Source of the DNA: Halopseudomonas laoshanensis
GTDB lineage: Bacteria > Pseudomonadota > Gammaproteobacteria > Pseudomonadales > Pseudomonadaceae
DNA length: 64,000 bases
Assembly: GCF_008365385.1 (NCBI RefSeq)
Contig: NZ_QOVF01000001.1
Span: 124,001-188,000 of the forward strand
Reading direction: 5' to 3'
Shown: in pieces, positions 17,457 to 26,350 of the stretch
Layout of the letters: every line of letters starts with the position of its first letter
How positions within the stretch are numbered: position 1 is the stretch's first letter
Program-made: the position numbers and the translations under genes
The notes under the pieces: generated by a model
The model's input: only the letters and a program-made list of their open reading frames with translations
Databases searched by the model: none
Told to the model about the DNA's origin: nothing

Positions 17457-17874
17457 TTTTATTCTCCTGACAGGCAAAGCCAAAATTGTTTTTGTTGGGG
17501 CAGACCTGGGCTGGCATTGCTGAATTAGAGTAAAGCCTCAAAAAGCAGGCACGGCAAGAGAGGTGGAGGTTTTTTGCCGCAGCTTCGCGGCCATGGATAG
17601 GCCAGCATTGATTAAATGGATGAACATGTCTGCGAACTCACCCAAATGGGTGACCTTTTGCATTGAACAGGAGGCCAAAGGTCCGCAGAATAAGCGAAAA
17701 GAATTTCATTAACCCTTTCAGGGGGTTGTCGAGACAAGTCAATTTCGTGACAATCAGTTCGTCTGTTGCGCTTGTTTCAGACCTATAACAATAATTTTGC
17801 AAAGAAAGGTCAGTAGGATGTCAGTCGCTGACCTGACTGCTGTGTACAGTCCCTGTCTTTGCCCCGGAGAAAGC
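17457..17874. other. 418-bp divergent region between the esterase and gspC
   Basis: The region contains a 16-bp palindrome (TCACCC-AAAT-GGGTGA, 17638-17653) and overlapping inverted repeats in the gspC leader (17807-17839). An in-frame ATG at 17818 would extend GspC by 19 residues but lacks the GGAGA found before 17875. No certain promoter was recognised. Confidence 0.5.
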
Positions 17875-18738
17875 ATGCCTTTGGACTCCCGATTTTCAAT
17901 CGAGCCTCTTATGAGACTGATCACCCTGGTGTTGGTTGCCGTGGTGGTGATTCTGCTCGGGCGTCTTACCTGGATGATCATCGAACCTTCCAGCATATTG
18001 CCTGCGGCGGACGGCAGCCGTCTTGATCCGATAGCCAGTGGCCCAGCCTCAGCGGCGATGCGTGGTTATGATGATGTAGCCGCGTTATCGGTATTTGGCG
18101 CCGCGCCGAAAAGTGCCGCTAATGTAATCAATGCGCCAGAAACCTCGCTCAGCTGGGTGCTCAAGGGTGTGCTCGCCGATCCTGATCCGGAGCGCAGTGG
18201 CGCCATTCTCGCGCCGCAGGGTCAGCCGGAAAAATACTACCGAGTAGGCGATGACCTGCCAGGCAGCGTCCGGCTTGATCAGGTCCTGGCTGACCGGGTG
18301 ATACTTGCGCGTGATGGCAAGCTTGAAACGCTAAGACTGCAACGTCGCCCGCTGTCCTCCGGTGCGGCGCCTGCAAGGCGCACCGCCGATCTGCCGCAAG
18401 TGGATTCCAACGTCACGCTGGCAGCAGACGGTGGGGTGGCGCGGATCGATCGTGAGGCCTGGATGAATGACCCGCAACGCTTCCTCGAGGTCGTGTCGGC
18501 CAGCCCGGTGATGGTCGACGGCGCCATGTACGGGCTGGAAGTCAGCCCTGCGCGCAATGCCCGCGAATTTGAAGCTGCTGGCCTGCAGGCTGGCGATGTC
18601 GTGACTTCAGTCGAAGGCACTCCGATTTCAGAAATCAATGATTACCGCGACATTCTTGAGGGGCTAACTGGCGATAGCGTCAGCCTGACCCTGGAGAGAG
18701 GCGGTGAACCCATGACCATAACGATAACGATGGATTGA
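17875..18738 (+). CDS. gspC: Type II secretion system protein GspC (XcpP-like)
   Basis: GspC links the inner-membrane platform to the secretin. The 287-residue protein has a short cytoplasmic tail, one membrane helix (LITLVLVAVVVILLGRLTWMI), a periplasmic homology-region domain (DVAALSVFGAAP to about residue 160), and a C-terminal PDZ domain (AAGLQAGDVVTSVEGTPISE). The start at 17875 has GGAGA 4 nt upstream. It opens a 12-gene operon with canonical C-D-E-F-G-H-I-J-K-L-M-N order and no interruption. Confidence 0.93.
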   Translation: MPLDSRFSIEPLMRLITLVLVAVVVILLGRLTWMIIEPSSILPAADGSRLDPIASGPASAAMRGYDDVAALSVFGAAPKSAANVINAPETSLSWVLKGVLADPDPERSGAILAPQGQPEKYYRVGDDLPGSVRLDQVLADRVILARDGKLETLRLQRRPLSSGAAPARRTADLPQVDSNVTLAADGGVARIDREAWMNDPQRFLEVVSASPVMVDGAMYGLEVSPARNAREFEAAGLQAGDVVTSVEGTPISEINDYRDILEGLTGDSVSLTLERGGEPMTITITMD

Positions 18739-18744
18739 GACACA

Positions 18745-20790
18745 ATGCCGATGTTGTCCCAGATTGCCCGCTGTACCCTCCCGTTGCTCCTGGGACTCAG
18801 TCTTTTGAGTACAGCAGTTCATGCGCAGACTCAGCTCGCCGGGGATCCGGAAGAAGAGCTGGTGCTGAACCTGCGTGATGCCGAGATCAATGGCCTGATC
18901 GAGATTGTCAGCCAGGAAACCGGGATCAATTTCATCGTGGACCCGCGCGTTCGTGGTCAGGTCAATGTGGTCTCGGGCACGCCGGTCAAGCGTGGCGAGC
19001 TATATGATCTGTTTCTGGGTGTGCTGAAATCCTATGGGTTTGCCGCCGTCGAAGGAGAGCAGGGCACCGTTCGCATCTTGCCGGAAGTGCAGGCAAAGGA
19101 AAACGAAGTGGGGTCGTTGGCTGGCAGCAGCCGCGGTGACGAGGTAATCACCCACGTAATCGGGGTGAAGCACATCAACGCCGGCCAGTTGGTCCGTATT
19201 TTGCGCCCGCTGGTGCCCAAGGGCGGCCACCTGGCTGCCGCCGCGGAATCCAATAGCCTGGTCATCGCCGATACCGCTGCCAACGTGCGCCGTATACAAG
19301 GTCTGATCGAGCGTATTGATCTGGAGTCCATGGAAGATTTCGAGCTGATCCCTCTGGAGCACGCTTCGGCATTGGACGTGGTGCGCATTGTTGATTCGCT
19401 GGATGCACCGACCGCGGGTGAAGACTTTACCAAACGCGCGCGAGCGATCGCTGATCAGCGCACCAATACGGTGATTTTGCGCGGTGACCCGTCCAATAGA
19501 AGCTCGCTCCGGGACATCATCCGGCAACTGGATATGCCGGCCAGCGGCGGTGCTACCCAGGTACATTATCTGCGGTACGCCAACGCCGAGGACGTGGCAG
19601 AGGTTCTGCGCGGCATAGCCGAAGGCCGCGAGGTCGAGGAAAACATGACCCAAAGTCCGGATGGCAGCACCAGCTCCGGCGGCAGCATGATGGGCAGCCG
19701 GCAATCTGCGGTACGTATTCAGGCACATGAAAGCACCAACTCGGTGGTGATCTTCGGCCCCGCCGAGCTATCCCGCGATATGGCCTCCATCATTACCCAG
19801 CTGGATATCCGCCGTGCGCAGGTTCTGGTAGAGGCGGTGATCGCTGAGGTGTCCTATGACCGGGCCAAGGAACTGGGCGTGCAATGGGGTATTGGTAGCG
19901 ATGCAGGGGTGGGCATTATCAACTTCAACCGTGGTGGTGGCGGTATCCTCGATTTGGGGGCGGCGGGCGATGCCTTTCTGGATGGCAGTGTAACCACGCC
20001 GCCGTCGTTGAATGACGGTCTTACCTTTGGCGGTATTGGCAGTATCGGCAGCACTCAGATCGCGTTACTGATCAATGCGCTACAGGCGGATAGCTCTAGC
20101 AACATTCTGTCGACCCCGAGTTTGATGACGCTTGATAACGAGGAAGCAGAAATCGTCGTTGGTCAGAATGTACCCTTTATCGTGGGCCGTTCCGTGGAAT
20201 CGTCAGGGCAGGCGTTCGATACCATTCAGCGTGAGGATGTGGGCATCATGCTGAAGATCAAACCGCAGATTAACGAAGGCAACGCGGTACGCCTGGAAAT
20301 CGAGCAGGAAGTGTCGCAGATCGCCCAGAGCGTCACCGGCGCGGCTGACTTGATTACCAATACCCGGACACTCAAAACCCACGTCATGGTGGATGACAAC
20401 GACCTGATTGTGCTGGGCGGGCTGATCGATGACCAATTGGTCGAAACGCGCGACAAGGTACCTGGTTTGGGTGATATACCTGGTCTGGGTCGGCTCTTTC
20501 GGTATGACACTGCGCGCATGGAGAAGCGCAATCTGATGGTTTTCCTGCGGCCGGTGATTATTCGCGACAGCGCGCTTTCCCAGGATATGACGCATTCAAA
20601 ATACAGCTATATCCGCGATCAGCAAGTGCGTGAGCAAAATCGTGAAGGCGGCCTGCTGCCGCCGGACAGCCGGCCGGTTCTGCCTGACTGGAATTATTTG
20701 TTGAGCCTGCCACCGCCGTTTGAGAATGCCTACAGCGGCGCTGTGCCAGCCAGAACCAGCATTCCTGCACCACCACCAGCAGCGCAATAA
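18745..20790 (+). CDS. gspD: Type II secretion secretin GspD (XcpQ-like)
   Basis: GspD is the outer-membrane secretin channel. It has 681 residues: a signal peptide ending near VHA-QTQ, an N0 domain (VLNLRDAEINGLIEIVSQETGINFIVDP), and N1-N3 domains. N3 carries a Gly/Ser/Met-rich loop (DGSTSSGGSMMG). The secretin core includes VPFIVG and GLIDDQLVETRDKVPGLGDIP. The last 60 residues are the S-type tail, rich in Pro, which in other systems binds a pilotin. A lipoprotein at the operon end (28859) is a candidate partner. Confidence 0.96.
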   Translation: MPMLSQIARCTLPLLLGLSLLSTAVHAQTQLAGDPEEELVLNLRDAEINGLIEIVSQETGINFIVDPRVRGQVNVVSGTPVKRGELYDLFLGVLKSYGFAAVEGEQGTVRILPEVQAKENEVGSLAGSSRGDEVITHVIGVKHINAGQLVRILRPLVPKGGHLAAAAESNSLVIADTAANVRRIQGLIERIDLESMEDFELIPLEHASALDVVRIVDSLDAPTAGEDFTKRARAIADQRTNTVILRGDPSNRSSLRDIIRQLDMPASGGATQVHYLRYANAEDVAEVLRGIAEGREVEENMTQSPDGSTSSGGSMMGSRQSAVRIQAHESTNSVVIFGPAELSRDMASIITQLDIRRAQVLVEAVIAEVSYDRAKELGVQWGIGSDAGVGIINFNRGGGGILDLGAAGDAFLDGSVTTPPSLNDGLTFGGIGSIGSTQIALLINALQADSSSNILSTPSLMTLDNEEAEIVVGQNVPFIVGRSVESSGQAFDTIQREDVGIMLKIKPQINEGNAVRLEIEQEVSQIAQSVTGAADLITNTRTLKTHVMVDDNDLIVLGGLIDDQLVETRDKVPGLGDIPGLGRLFRYDTARMEKRNLMVFLRPVIIRDSALSQDMTHSKYSYIRDQQVREQNREGGLLPPDSRPVLPDWNYLLSLPPPFENAYSGAVPARTSIPAPPPAAQ

Positions 20791-20802
20791 AGGGGCGGGG
20801 CG

Positions 20803-22314
20803 ATGACCGATAGCGACATAGGCGGCCTTATTCCTGATCAAGGTCCGCAGGCAGAAACCGGTTACCGGTTTGCCCGGCGTTTCGGCGTGGTGCCCGGGCA
20901 TCTGCAGGATGGGCATCTGGATGTCTACGTGCGTGCCGACTGTGATCCGCAGGCATTACTCGAATTGCGCCGCCGGGCCGGTCACCCGTTAAAGCCGCAT
21001 GTATTGGATGACGACGCATTCGCCGCGCGCCTGCGTGATCGTTACGAGCGTTCGGCGAATGACGCCATGCAGTTTGTGGAAGGCTTGAGTGAGGATGCTG
21101 ACCTGATGTCGGTAGCCCAATCCTTGTCCGAGCCCGAGGATCTGCTGGAGTCCCAGGACGAGGCGCCGATTATCCGCCTGATCAATGCGCTGCTGTCCGA
21201 GGCGGTCAAGGAGAACGCCTCGGATATTCACATCGAACCCTTTGAAAATCGCCTGTCGATTCGCCTGCGCGTAGACGGCGTATTGCGCGAGATCCTGGAA
21301 CCACCGCGCGCCCTGGCGCCGGTGATTGTGTCGCGGATCAAGGTCATGGCCAAGCTCGACATTGCGGAAAAGCGTCTTCCCCAGGATGGCCGGATTGGCT
21401 TGAAGCTGGTTGGCCGTGCGGTCGATGTGCGGGTGTCGACGCTGCCTTCAGGCCATGGCGAGCGGGTGGTATTGCGTCTGCTCGACAAGCAGGCCGGGCG
21501 GCTGGAGCTGCGCCAGTTGGGCATGGGTAAAGACCATTACGAGGCCATGGAGCGGGTGATCGCCCGCCCGCACGGGATTGTGTTGGTTACCGGGCCAACC
21601 GGCTCGGGTAAAACCACTACGCTGTACTCGGCCTTGATGCAGCTCAATGACCGCAGCCGCAATATTCTGACGGTGGAAGACCCCATCGAGTACTACCTGG
21701 ACGGCATCGGTCAGACGCAGATCAATACCAAGGTGGACATGACCTTTGCCCGGGGTCTGAGGGCGATTTTGCGTCAGGATCCGGACGTGGTGATGGTCGG
21801 CGAAATTCGAGACGTGGAAACCGTCCAGATTGCCATCCAGGCCAGTCTTACCGGCCACCTGGTGTTTTCCACATTGCACACCAATACCGCGGTCGGGGCG
21901 ATTACCCGTCTGCGCGATATGGGCATCGAGCCTTTCCTGCTGTCATCCACGCTGAACGGGGTTCTGGCCCAACGTCTGGTCCGTACCTTGTGCCCCGCTT
22001 GCCGCAAGCCCCACCAGGCATCCGCCAGTGAGTGTCGGCTGATGGGCATCAGCGAACAGCAAGCGCCGACTCTTTACAGCGCCGTCGGTTGTGAAGAATG
22101 TAATAACAACGGCTATAAAGGTCGTACCGGCATTTATGAATTGATTGAAGTGGATGACACCTTGCGCGGGTTGATCCACGACGGTGCCAGTGAGCAGGCC
22201 ATGATTCGCCACGCGCGCTTGGCGCAAACGGGGATTCGGCATGATGGTGTGCGTCGCGTGCTGGCCGGGCAGACTACCCTGGAAGAAGTGCTGCGCGTGA
22301 CCCGGGAGGACTGA
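20803..22314 (+). CDS. gspE: Type II secretion ATPase GspE (XcpR-like)
   Basis: GspE is the cytoplasmic hexameric ATPase driving pseudopilus assembly. The 503-residue protein has an N-terminal GspL-binding domain and Walker [10 protein letters not shown] with K270. The Asp box (TVEDPIEYY), Walker B ([12 protein letters not shown]) and His box ([14 protein letters not shown]) follow. A zinc-binding module has C397, C400, C430 and C433. Spacing to gspF is 2 nt. Confidence 0.97.
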   Translation: MTDSDIGGLIPDQGPQAETGYRFARRFGVVPGHLQDGHLDVYVRADCDPQALLELRRRAGHPLKPHVLDDDAFAARLRDRYERSANDAMQFVEGLSEDADLMSVAQSLSEPEDLLESQDEAPIIRLINALLSEAVKENASDIHIEPFENRLSIRLRVDGVLREILEPPRALAPVIVSRIKVMAKLDIAEKRLPQDGRIGLKLVGRAVDVRVSTLPSGHGERVVLRLLDKQAGRLELRQLGMGKDHYEAMERVIARPHGIVLVTGPTGSGKTTTLYSALMQLNDRSRNILTVEDPIEYYLDGIGQTQINTKVDMTFARGLRAILRQDPDVVMVGEIRDVETVQIAIQASLTGHLVFSTLHTNTAVGAITRLRDMGIEPFLLSSTLNGVLAQRLVRTLCPACRKPHQASASECRLMGISEQQAPTLYSAVGCEECNNNGYKGRTGIYELIEVDDTLRGLIHDGASEQAMIRHARLAQTGIRHDGVRRVLAGQTTLEEVLRVTRED

Positions 22315-22316
22315 CC

Positions 22317-23528
22317 ATGCCCGCCTATGAATACGTCGCGCTGGATAACAGCGGCCGCACCCGCAAAGGCGTAGAGGAGGGCGACTCCTCGCGCCAGGTG
22401 CGCAGCCGCCTGCGTGACAAAGGCCTGATGCCGATGTCGGTCAATCAGGTCGCCGAGCGCAAGTCGGTTATGCGCATGCCGGTGCTGCAACAGCGGATAA
22501 AACCTTTGGAGCTGGCGTTGGCTACCCGGCAAATGGCAACGCTTGCGCGTGCCGGCATGCCGATAGAAGAAGTACTGGGTACCGTCGCCCGGCAGAGCGA
22601 AACGCAGAAGGTCAAATCGACCTTGTCTGCGGTCCGCACGCGGGTGATGGAAGGTTTGCCACTGGCGCATGCGTTGGGTGAATTCCCTTCGGTTTTCCCG
22701 GCGATTTACCGCACTACACTGGCGGCGGGCGAGCAGGCCGGGCGCCTGGATCTGGTACTGGAGCGGCTGGCGGATAACGTTGAGGCGCAGAACGCGATGC
22801 GTCAGAAGATTCAGCTGGCGATGTTCTATCCGGCGATTCTGACGGTGATCGCGTTGTTGGTCACGGTGGCGCTGCTGACCTACGTGGTACCTGAGGTGGT
22901 ACAGGTGTTCGCCGGCATGAACCAGCAATTGCCATGGCTGACCCGGGCCCTGATTGCCACCAGCGACGCCTTGCGATCCTGGGGATTATTGATGCTCGCT
23001 GCGCTGATCGGCGGCATATTTGCGTTCAAGCAGATGCTGAAAAAGCCCAGCTTTCGCTATAAATGGGATGCCTGGCTATTGCGCGTGCCGCTATTGGGGC
23101 GGCTGATCCGCGGGCTGAATACCGCCCGCTTTGCGCGTACGCTGAATATTCTCGCTGGCAGCGGCGTACCGTTATTGGACGCCTTGAACATGAGCGCCAG
23201 CGTCATGACCAACGTACCCATGCGCGACGCGGTGACGGATGCAGCCAAGCGCGTGCGCGAAGGCTCCGGAGTCGGCCACGCGCTGGAGCGCAGTGGCTAT
23301 TTTCCGCCAATGACATTAAGCCTGATCAAGAGCGGTGAGAGCAGCGGTACGCTTGATCACATGCTTGAACGGGCTGCTGAAACGCAGGAGCGGGAGCTGG
23401 AAGCGCGCATCGCGATCGTGATGGGCGTTTTCGAGCCGCTGCTGATCCTGGCAATGGGGGGCGTGGTACTGATTATTGTATTGGCCATCCTGCTGCCGAT
23501 CTTTGAACTCAATCAACTGGTTAACTGA
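22317..23528 (+). CDS. gspF: Type II secretion inner-membrane platform protein GspF (XcpS-like)
   Basis: This 403-residue polytopic protein has two repeated cytoplasmic helical domains. Each begins with a RQMATLARAGMPIEEVL- or ARTLNILAGSGVPLLDAL-type block, and three membrane helices are present at about 170-195, 220-240 and 375-395. GspF contacts GspE and GspL and is thought to rotate or extract pseudopilins. The N-terminus MPAYEYVALDNSGRTRKGVEEGDS is typical. It is translationally close-coupled to gspE and gspG. Confidence 0.96.
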   Translation: MPAYEYVALDNSGRTRKGVEEGDSSRQVRSRLRDKGLMPMSVNQVAERKSVMRMPVLQQRIKPLELALATRQMATLARAGMPIEEVLGTVARQSETQKVKSTLSAVRTRVMEGLPLAHALGEFPSVFPAIYRTTLAAGEQAGRLDLVLERLADNVEAQNAMRQKIQLAMFYPAILTVIALLVTVALLTYVVPEVVQVFAGMNQQLPWLTRALIATSDALRSWGLLMLAALIGGIFAFKQMLKKPSFRYKWDAWLLRVPLLGRLIRGLNTARFARTLNILAGSGVPLLDALNMSASVMTNVPMRDAVTDAAKRVREGSGVGHALERSGYFPPMTLSLIKSGESSGTLDHMLERAAETQERELEARIAIVMGVFEPLLILAMGGVVLIIVLAILLPIFELNQLVN

Positions 23529-23530
23529 TC

Positions 23531-23998
23531 ATGCTCAAGACAAGACAACAGCCGGCCGGCAGACAGCGCGGCTTTACTCTGATCGAAGTGATGGTGGTGG
23601 TGGTGATCCTCGGGATTCTCGCCGCCGTGGTGGTGCCCCGGGTGATGGATCGCCCTGATCAGGCGCGGATAACGAAGGTACAGAATGATGTGCGGGCGCT
23701 GGAAAGCGCGCTGAACCTCTACCGGCTGGATAATTTCAATTACCCGACTACCGAACAGGGATTGTTTGCCCTGGTTGAAATCCCGACCAGTGGTGATGTG
23801 CCGCGCAACTACCGTTCTGGTGGTTACATCGACCGGCTGCAGAAGGATCCATGGGGGCAGGAGTATCAGTATCTACGCCCAGGCCGTGATGGCCGAGAGT
23901 ATGACCTTTACAGCTTGGGCGCCGATGGCCGCCCCGGTGGTGAAGACGCCAATGCGGATATTGGTAACTGGAATGTGGATCAGGAAGAGAATCGCTGA
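23531..23998 (+). CDS. gspG: Major pseudopilin GspG (XcpT-like)
   Basis: GspG forms the shaft of the pseudopilus. The 155-residue precursor is cleaved by prepilin peptidase between G14 and F15 (RQRG-FTLIEV), with the conserved glutamate at mature position 5 (E19) and a hydrophobic N-terminal helix. The C-terminal calcium-binding region is recognisable (GADGRPGGEDANADIGNW). No prepilin peptidase (gspO/pilD) gene is in the window, so processing must use one encoded elsewhere. Confidence 0.97.
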   Translation: MLKTRQQPAGRQRGFTLIEVMVVVVILGILAAVVVPRVMDRPDQARITKVQNDVRALESALNLYRLDNFNYPTTEQGLFALVEIPTSGDVPRNYRSGGYIDRLQKDPWGQEYQYLRPGRDGREYDLYSLGADGRPGGEDANADIGNWNVDQEENR

Positions 23999-24000
23999 GC

Positions 24001-24537
24001 ATGCAACCCGCCACTCAGCACCGCTCATTGCAGTCAGGCTTTACCCTGATGGAGCTTCTGGTGGTGTTGGTATTGGTGGGTATTGTTGCCAGCCTGGCAA
24101 CGCTGTCTATTGGCGATGGTGCCGAGCGGCAGTTGCGCACTGAAACGCAGCGACTGGCCGGAGTATTGCGCTTGGCGCGCGATGAGCTGTTGATTACCGG
24201 CAGCGCCGAACGCGCGCTGGGATTGCGCCGCGATAGTTATAGTTTTCTTGAGCTGGTGATCCTGGATGACGCTACCCGGGAATGGCAACCGCTGGTTGAC
24301 CAGCAACTCGGCCCCTGGCAGTTGGAACCCGGCGTGATTGAGTTGGAGTATGAGCAGGAAGGCGAGCGCCAGCCGCTGCCGCAGACAAGCGGCTGGGAGC
24401 CGAATATACGCTTGGGTAATACCGGTGAGATGACGCCGTCGCTGATTACCTTGCGGGTGCCGGGTAAACCCTTCGAGCGGCATATTCAGATCAGCATGGA
24501 AGGCACGATCGAGGTGTTAGATGCGCTCCCGGAATAA
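24001..24537 (+). CDS. gspH: Minor pseudopilin GspH (XcpU-like)
   Basis: This 178-residue precursor has a prepilin cleavage site between G13 and F14 (LQSG-FTLMELLVVLVLVG) and E18 at mature position 5. The mature part is a short beta-rich domain typical of GspH. The gene begins 2 nt after gspG and overlaps gspI by 17 nt. Confidence 0.92.
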   Translation: MQPATQHRSLQSGFTLMELLVVLVLVGIVASLATLSIGDGAERQLRTETQRLAGVLRLARDELLITGSAERALGLRRDSYSFLELVILDDATREWQPLVDQQLGPWQLEPGVIELEYEQEGERQPLPQTSGWEPNIRLGNTGEMTPSLITLRVPGKPFERHIQISMEGTIEVLDALPE

Positions 24538-24907
24538 GGGCTTCACGCTGCTGGAAGTGCTGGTCGCCATGACCATTCTGGCGGTGGCGCTGGCGGCGTT
24601 GATCAAAGGCGGCTCTGACCATTCGCGCAATACACTGTATTTGCAGGAGCGTACCCTGGCCCACTGGACTGGGCAAAATGTGCTGGCCGAATATGAATCC
24701 GGAATGCGACCGGTCAGCGAAGGTGACCGCACCGGCGAGGCCACCATGGGTCCGTTCCGCTACGGTTATAACGTCGAGATTTCTGACTACGTTCCGGAAG
24801 CGCCGATTGCGCTACCGCCGGTCAAGCGTATCGATGTGCGGCTCTGGTTGTTCGATCAGGGCGAGCAGGAGCAGCGCGCATCGGTCAGTGGGTTCGTGTT
24901 GCCATGA
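24521..24907 (+). CDS. gspI: Minor pseudopilin GspI (XcpV-like)
   Basis: This 128-residue precursor has a very short leader, MRSRNKG, cut before FTLLEVLVAMTILAVAL, with E12 at mature position 5. GspI nucleates the tip complex with GspJ and GspK. Start and stop overlap the neighbouring genes, which indicates translational coupling. Confidence 0.93.
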   Translation: MRSRNKGFTLLEVLVAMTILAVALAALIKGGSDHSRNTLYLQERTLAHWTGQNVLAEYESGMRPVSEGDRTGEATMGPFRYGYNVEISDYVPEAPIALPPVKRIDVRLWLFDQGEQEQRASVSGFVLP

Positions 24908-25533
24908 GGCATTTTCGTAGCCGGGCCAGGGGTTTCACCCTGTTGGAAATGCTCGTGGCGATGGCAGTTTTTGCGGTGATGAGCGTGGTTGCTTACGGCG
25001 GTTTGCGCGCGGTACTGAGTGCAGATCAGGTGACTCAGGAGCACGCACGTCGCCTGGCCGATTTGCAGGTCACGCTCAGCGTACTGGAGCGCGACCTGGC
25101 GCAGATAGTGGATATTTCAGTGCGTGACGAATTTGGGGACCGCATGCCGCCGCTGCGATTGCGCGCGGGCGGTGACAGCAAGCTGCTGGAGATCGTGCGC
25201 GCCGGAGCGGGCGGCGATCAGCGTCTGCGCAGAACCGCTTGGCTGATCAACGATCGTGGGCTGGAGCGGCAGTTATGGCCAGGCGTTGATATAGCCGACG
25301 CGGAAAGCGCACGGGTGCAGCCCTTCGGTTTCTTGGTTGACGAGGATGAGCTGCTTGGCATGCAGACTGGTTTCGCCTTGGTGGTGCGCACTCCCAGCGG
25401 ACTTGAGAGGCTCGACGCCTGGCCTCCGGCGGACAGTGATCCCTCGGCCAGCCAGCTGCCATTGGCCGTGGAGGTGGTGTTGGACATACCCGGTTATGGC
25501 GAAATTCGCCGGCTGATGGCAGTAGGCTTATGA
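24904..25533 (+). CDS. gspJ: Minor pseudopilin GspJ (XcpW-like)
   Basis: This 209-residue precursor is cleaved between G10 and F11 (RSRARG-FTLLEMLVAMAVFA), with E15 at mature position 5. The C-terminal beta domain contains the typical LQVTLSVLERDLAQIVD helix and an ERQLWPGVD segment. It overlaps gspI and gspK by 4 nt each (ATGA). Confidence 0.94.
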   Translation: MRHFRSRARGFTLLEMLVAMAVFAVMSVVAYGGLRAVLSADQVTQEHARRLADLQVTLSVLERDLAQIVDISVRDEFGDRMPPLRLRAGGDSKLLEIVRAGAGGDQRLRRTAWLINDRGLERQLWPGVDIADAESARVQPFGFLVDEDELLGMQTGFALVVRTPSGLERLDAWPPADSDPSASQLPLAVEVVLDIPGYGEIRRLMAVGL

Positions 25534-26333
25534 AGTCGATGCAGCGGCAGCAGGGAGTTGCCCTGGTCACCGCGCTGTTGGTGGTGGCGCTGGCGGTTGC
25601 GGCCGCTGTGGCGATGGCCATGCGCAGCCAGACCGATATACGTCGCACCAGCGCGGTGTTTGAGCGGGACCTTTCCAGGCAGATTGCTTTGGGCGGCGAA
25701 AAAATGATCCTGCAGTTGCTCGAGCGAGTCGAAGGGCCGGACGAGCTACTGTGGGACACCTGCCGGTCGCCAAGCCTGCCCTTCAGCGTTGACGGCGTGG
25801 AAATTCAGGCCACGGTCGAGAACATGCAATGTCGCTATAACCTGAATGCGCTGGCCGGTGCAGACGAAACCGAGCAAGGCTATTTTGCGCAACTGGTGGA
25901 TAGGGTGGGTACGGAGTCGGGCGTGAGTATGCCCTCGGGTGCGCAATTGGCACTGGCGGTCAGTGACTGGATGAATCCGGAGACCGATGACCCCACGTAC
26001 AGGCTTGAAGATCCGCCGCGTTTGTCCGGAAACCGTCCGATGCTGGTGGCCTCGGAACTTAACTCTGTGGTCGGTATGACCAGCGAGGCCTGGACTGCAT
26101 TGGCTCCATACGTCACTGCTTACCCCGGGCAGGACAGCCCGATTGACCTGGAGCGCAGCTCGGAGCTGATGCAGGAGGTTTTCAGCGGGCGCGGGGCGAC
26201 AGGTGATGCACCCTGGTTTATGCGCCTGGAGCTGGTGGCCGAGTTTGGCGAACGGCGCTTTTTCCAGTGCTCAATGCTGGATGCGCCCAATGGGGTGGTA
26301 GTACTGCGAGAACAAACGGCCTGCGAGCCCTGA
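25530..26333 (+). CDS. gspK: Minor pseudopilin GspK (XcpX-like), short form
   Basis: GspK caps the pseudopilus tip. The precursor leader MKSMQRQQG precedes VALVTALLVVALAVAAAVAMAM. Mature position 5 is threonine instead of glutamate, as usual for GspK. At 267 residues it is about 60 shorter than E. coli GspK or XcpX, which suggests a reduced alpha-helical tip domain. The conserved CRYNLNALA-type region and DWMNPETDDP, a likely calcium site, are present. Confidence 0.92.
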   Translation: MKSMQRQQGVALVTALLVVALAVAAAVAMAMRSQTDIRRTSAVFERDLSRQIALGGEKMILQLLERVEGPDELLWDTCRSPSLPFSVDGVEIQATVENMQCRYNLNALAGADETEQGYFAQLVDRVGTESGVSMPSGAQLALAVSDWMNPETDDPTYRLEDPPRLSGNRPMLVASELNSVVGMTSEAWTALAPYVTAYPGQDSPIDLERSSELMQEVFSGRGATGDAPWFMRLELVAEFGERRFFQCSMLDAPNGVVVLREQTACEP

Positions 26334-26350
26334 TAATAACGGACTGAATT

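Noticed and set aside
17736-17753. Minus-strand PHO-box-like sequence upstream of the esterase gene
   Set aside because: Only about 12 of 18 positions match the consensus and there is no third repeat; too weak to claim phosphate control.
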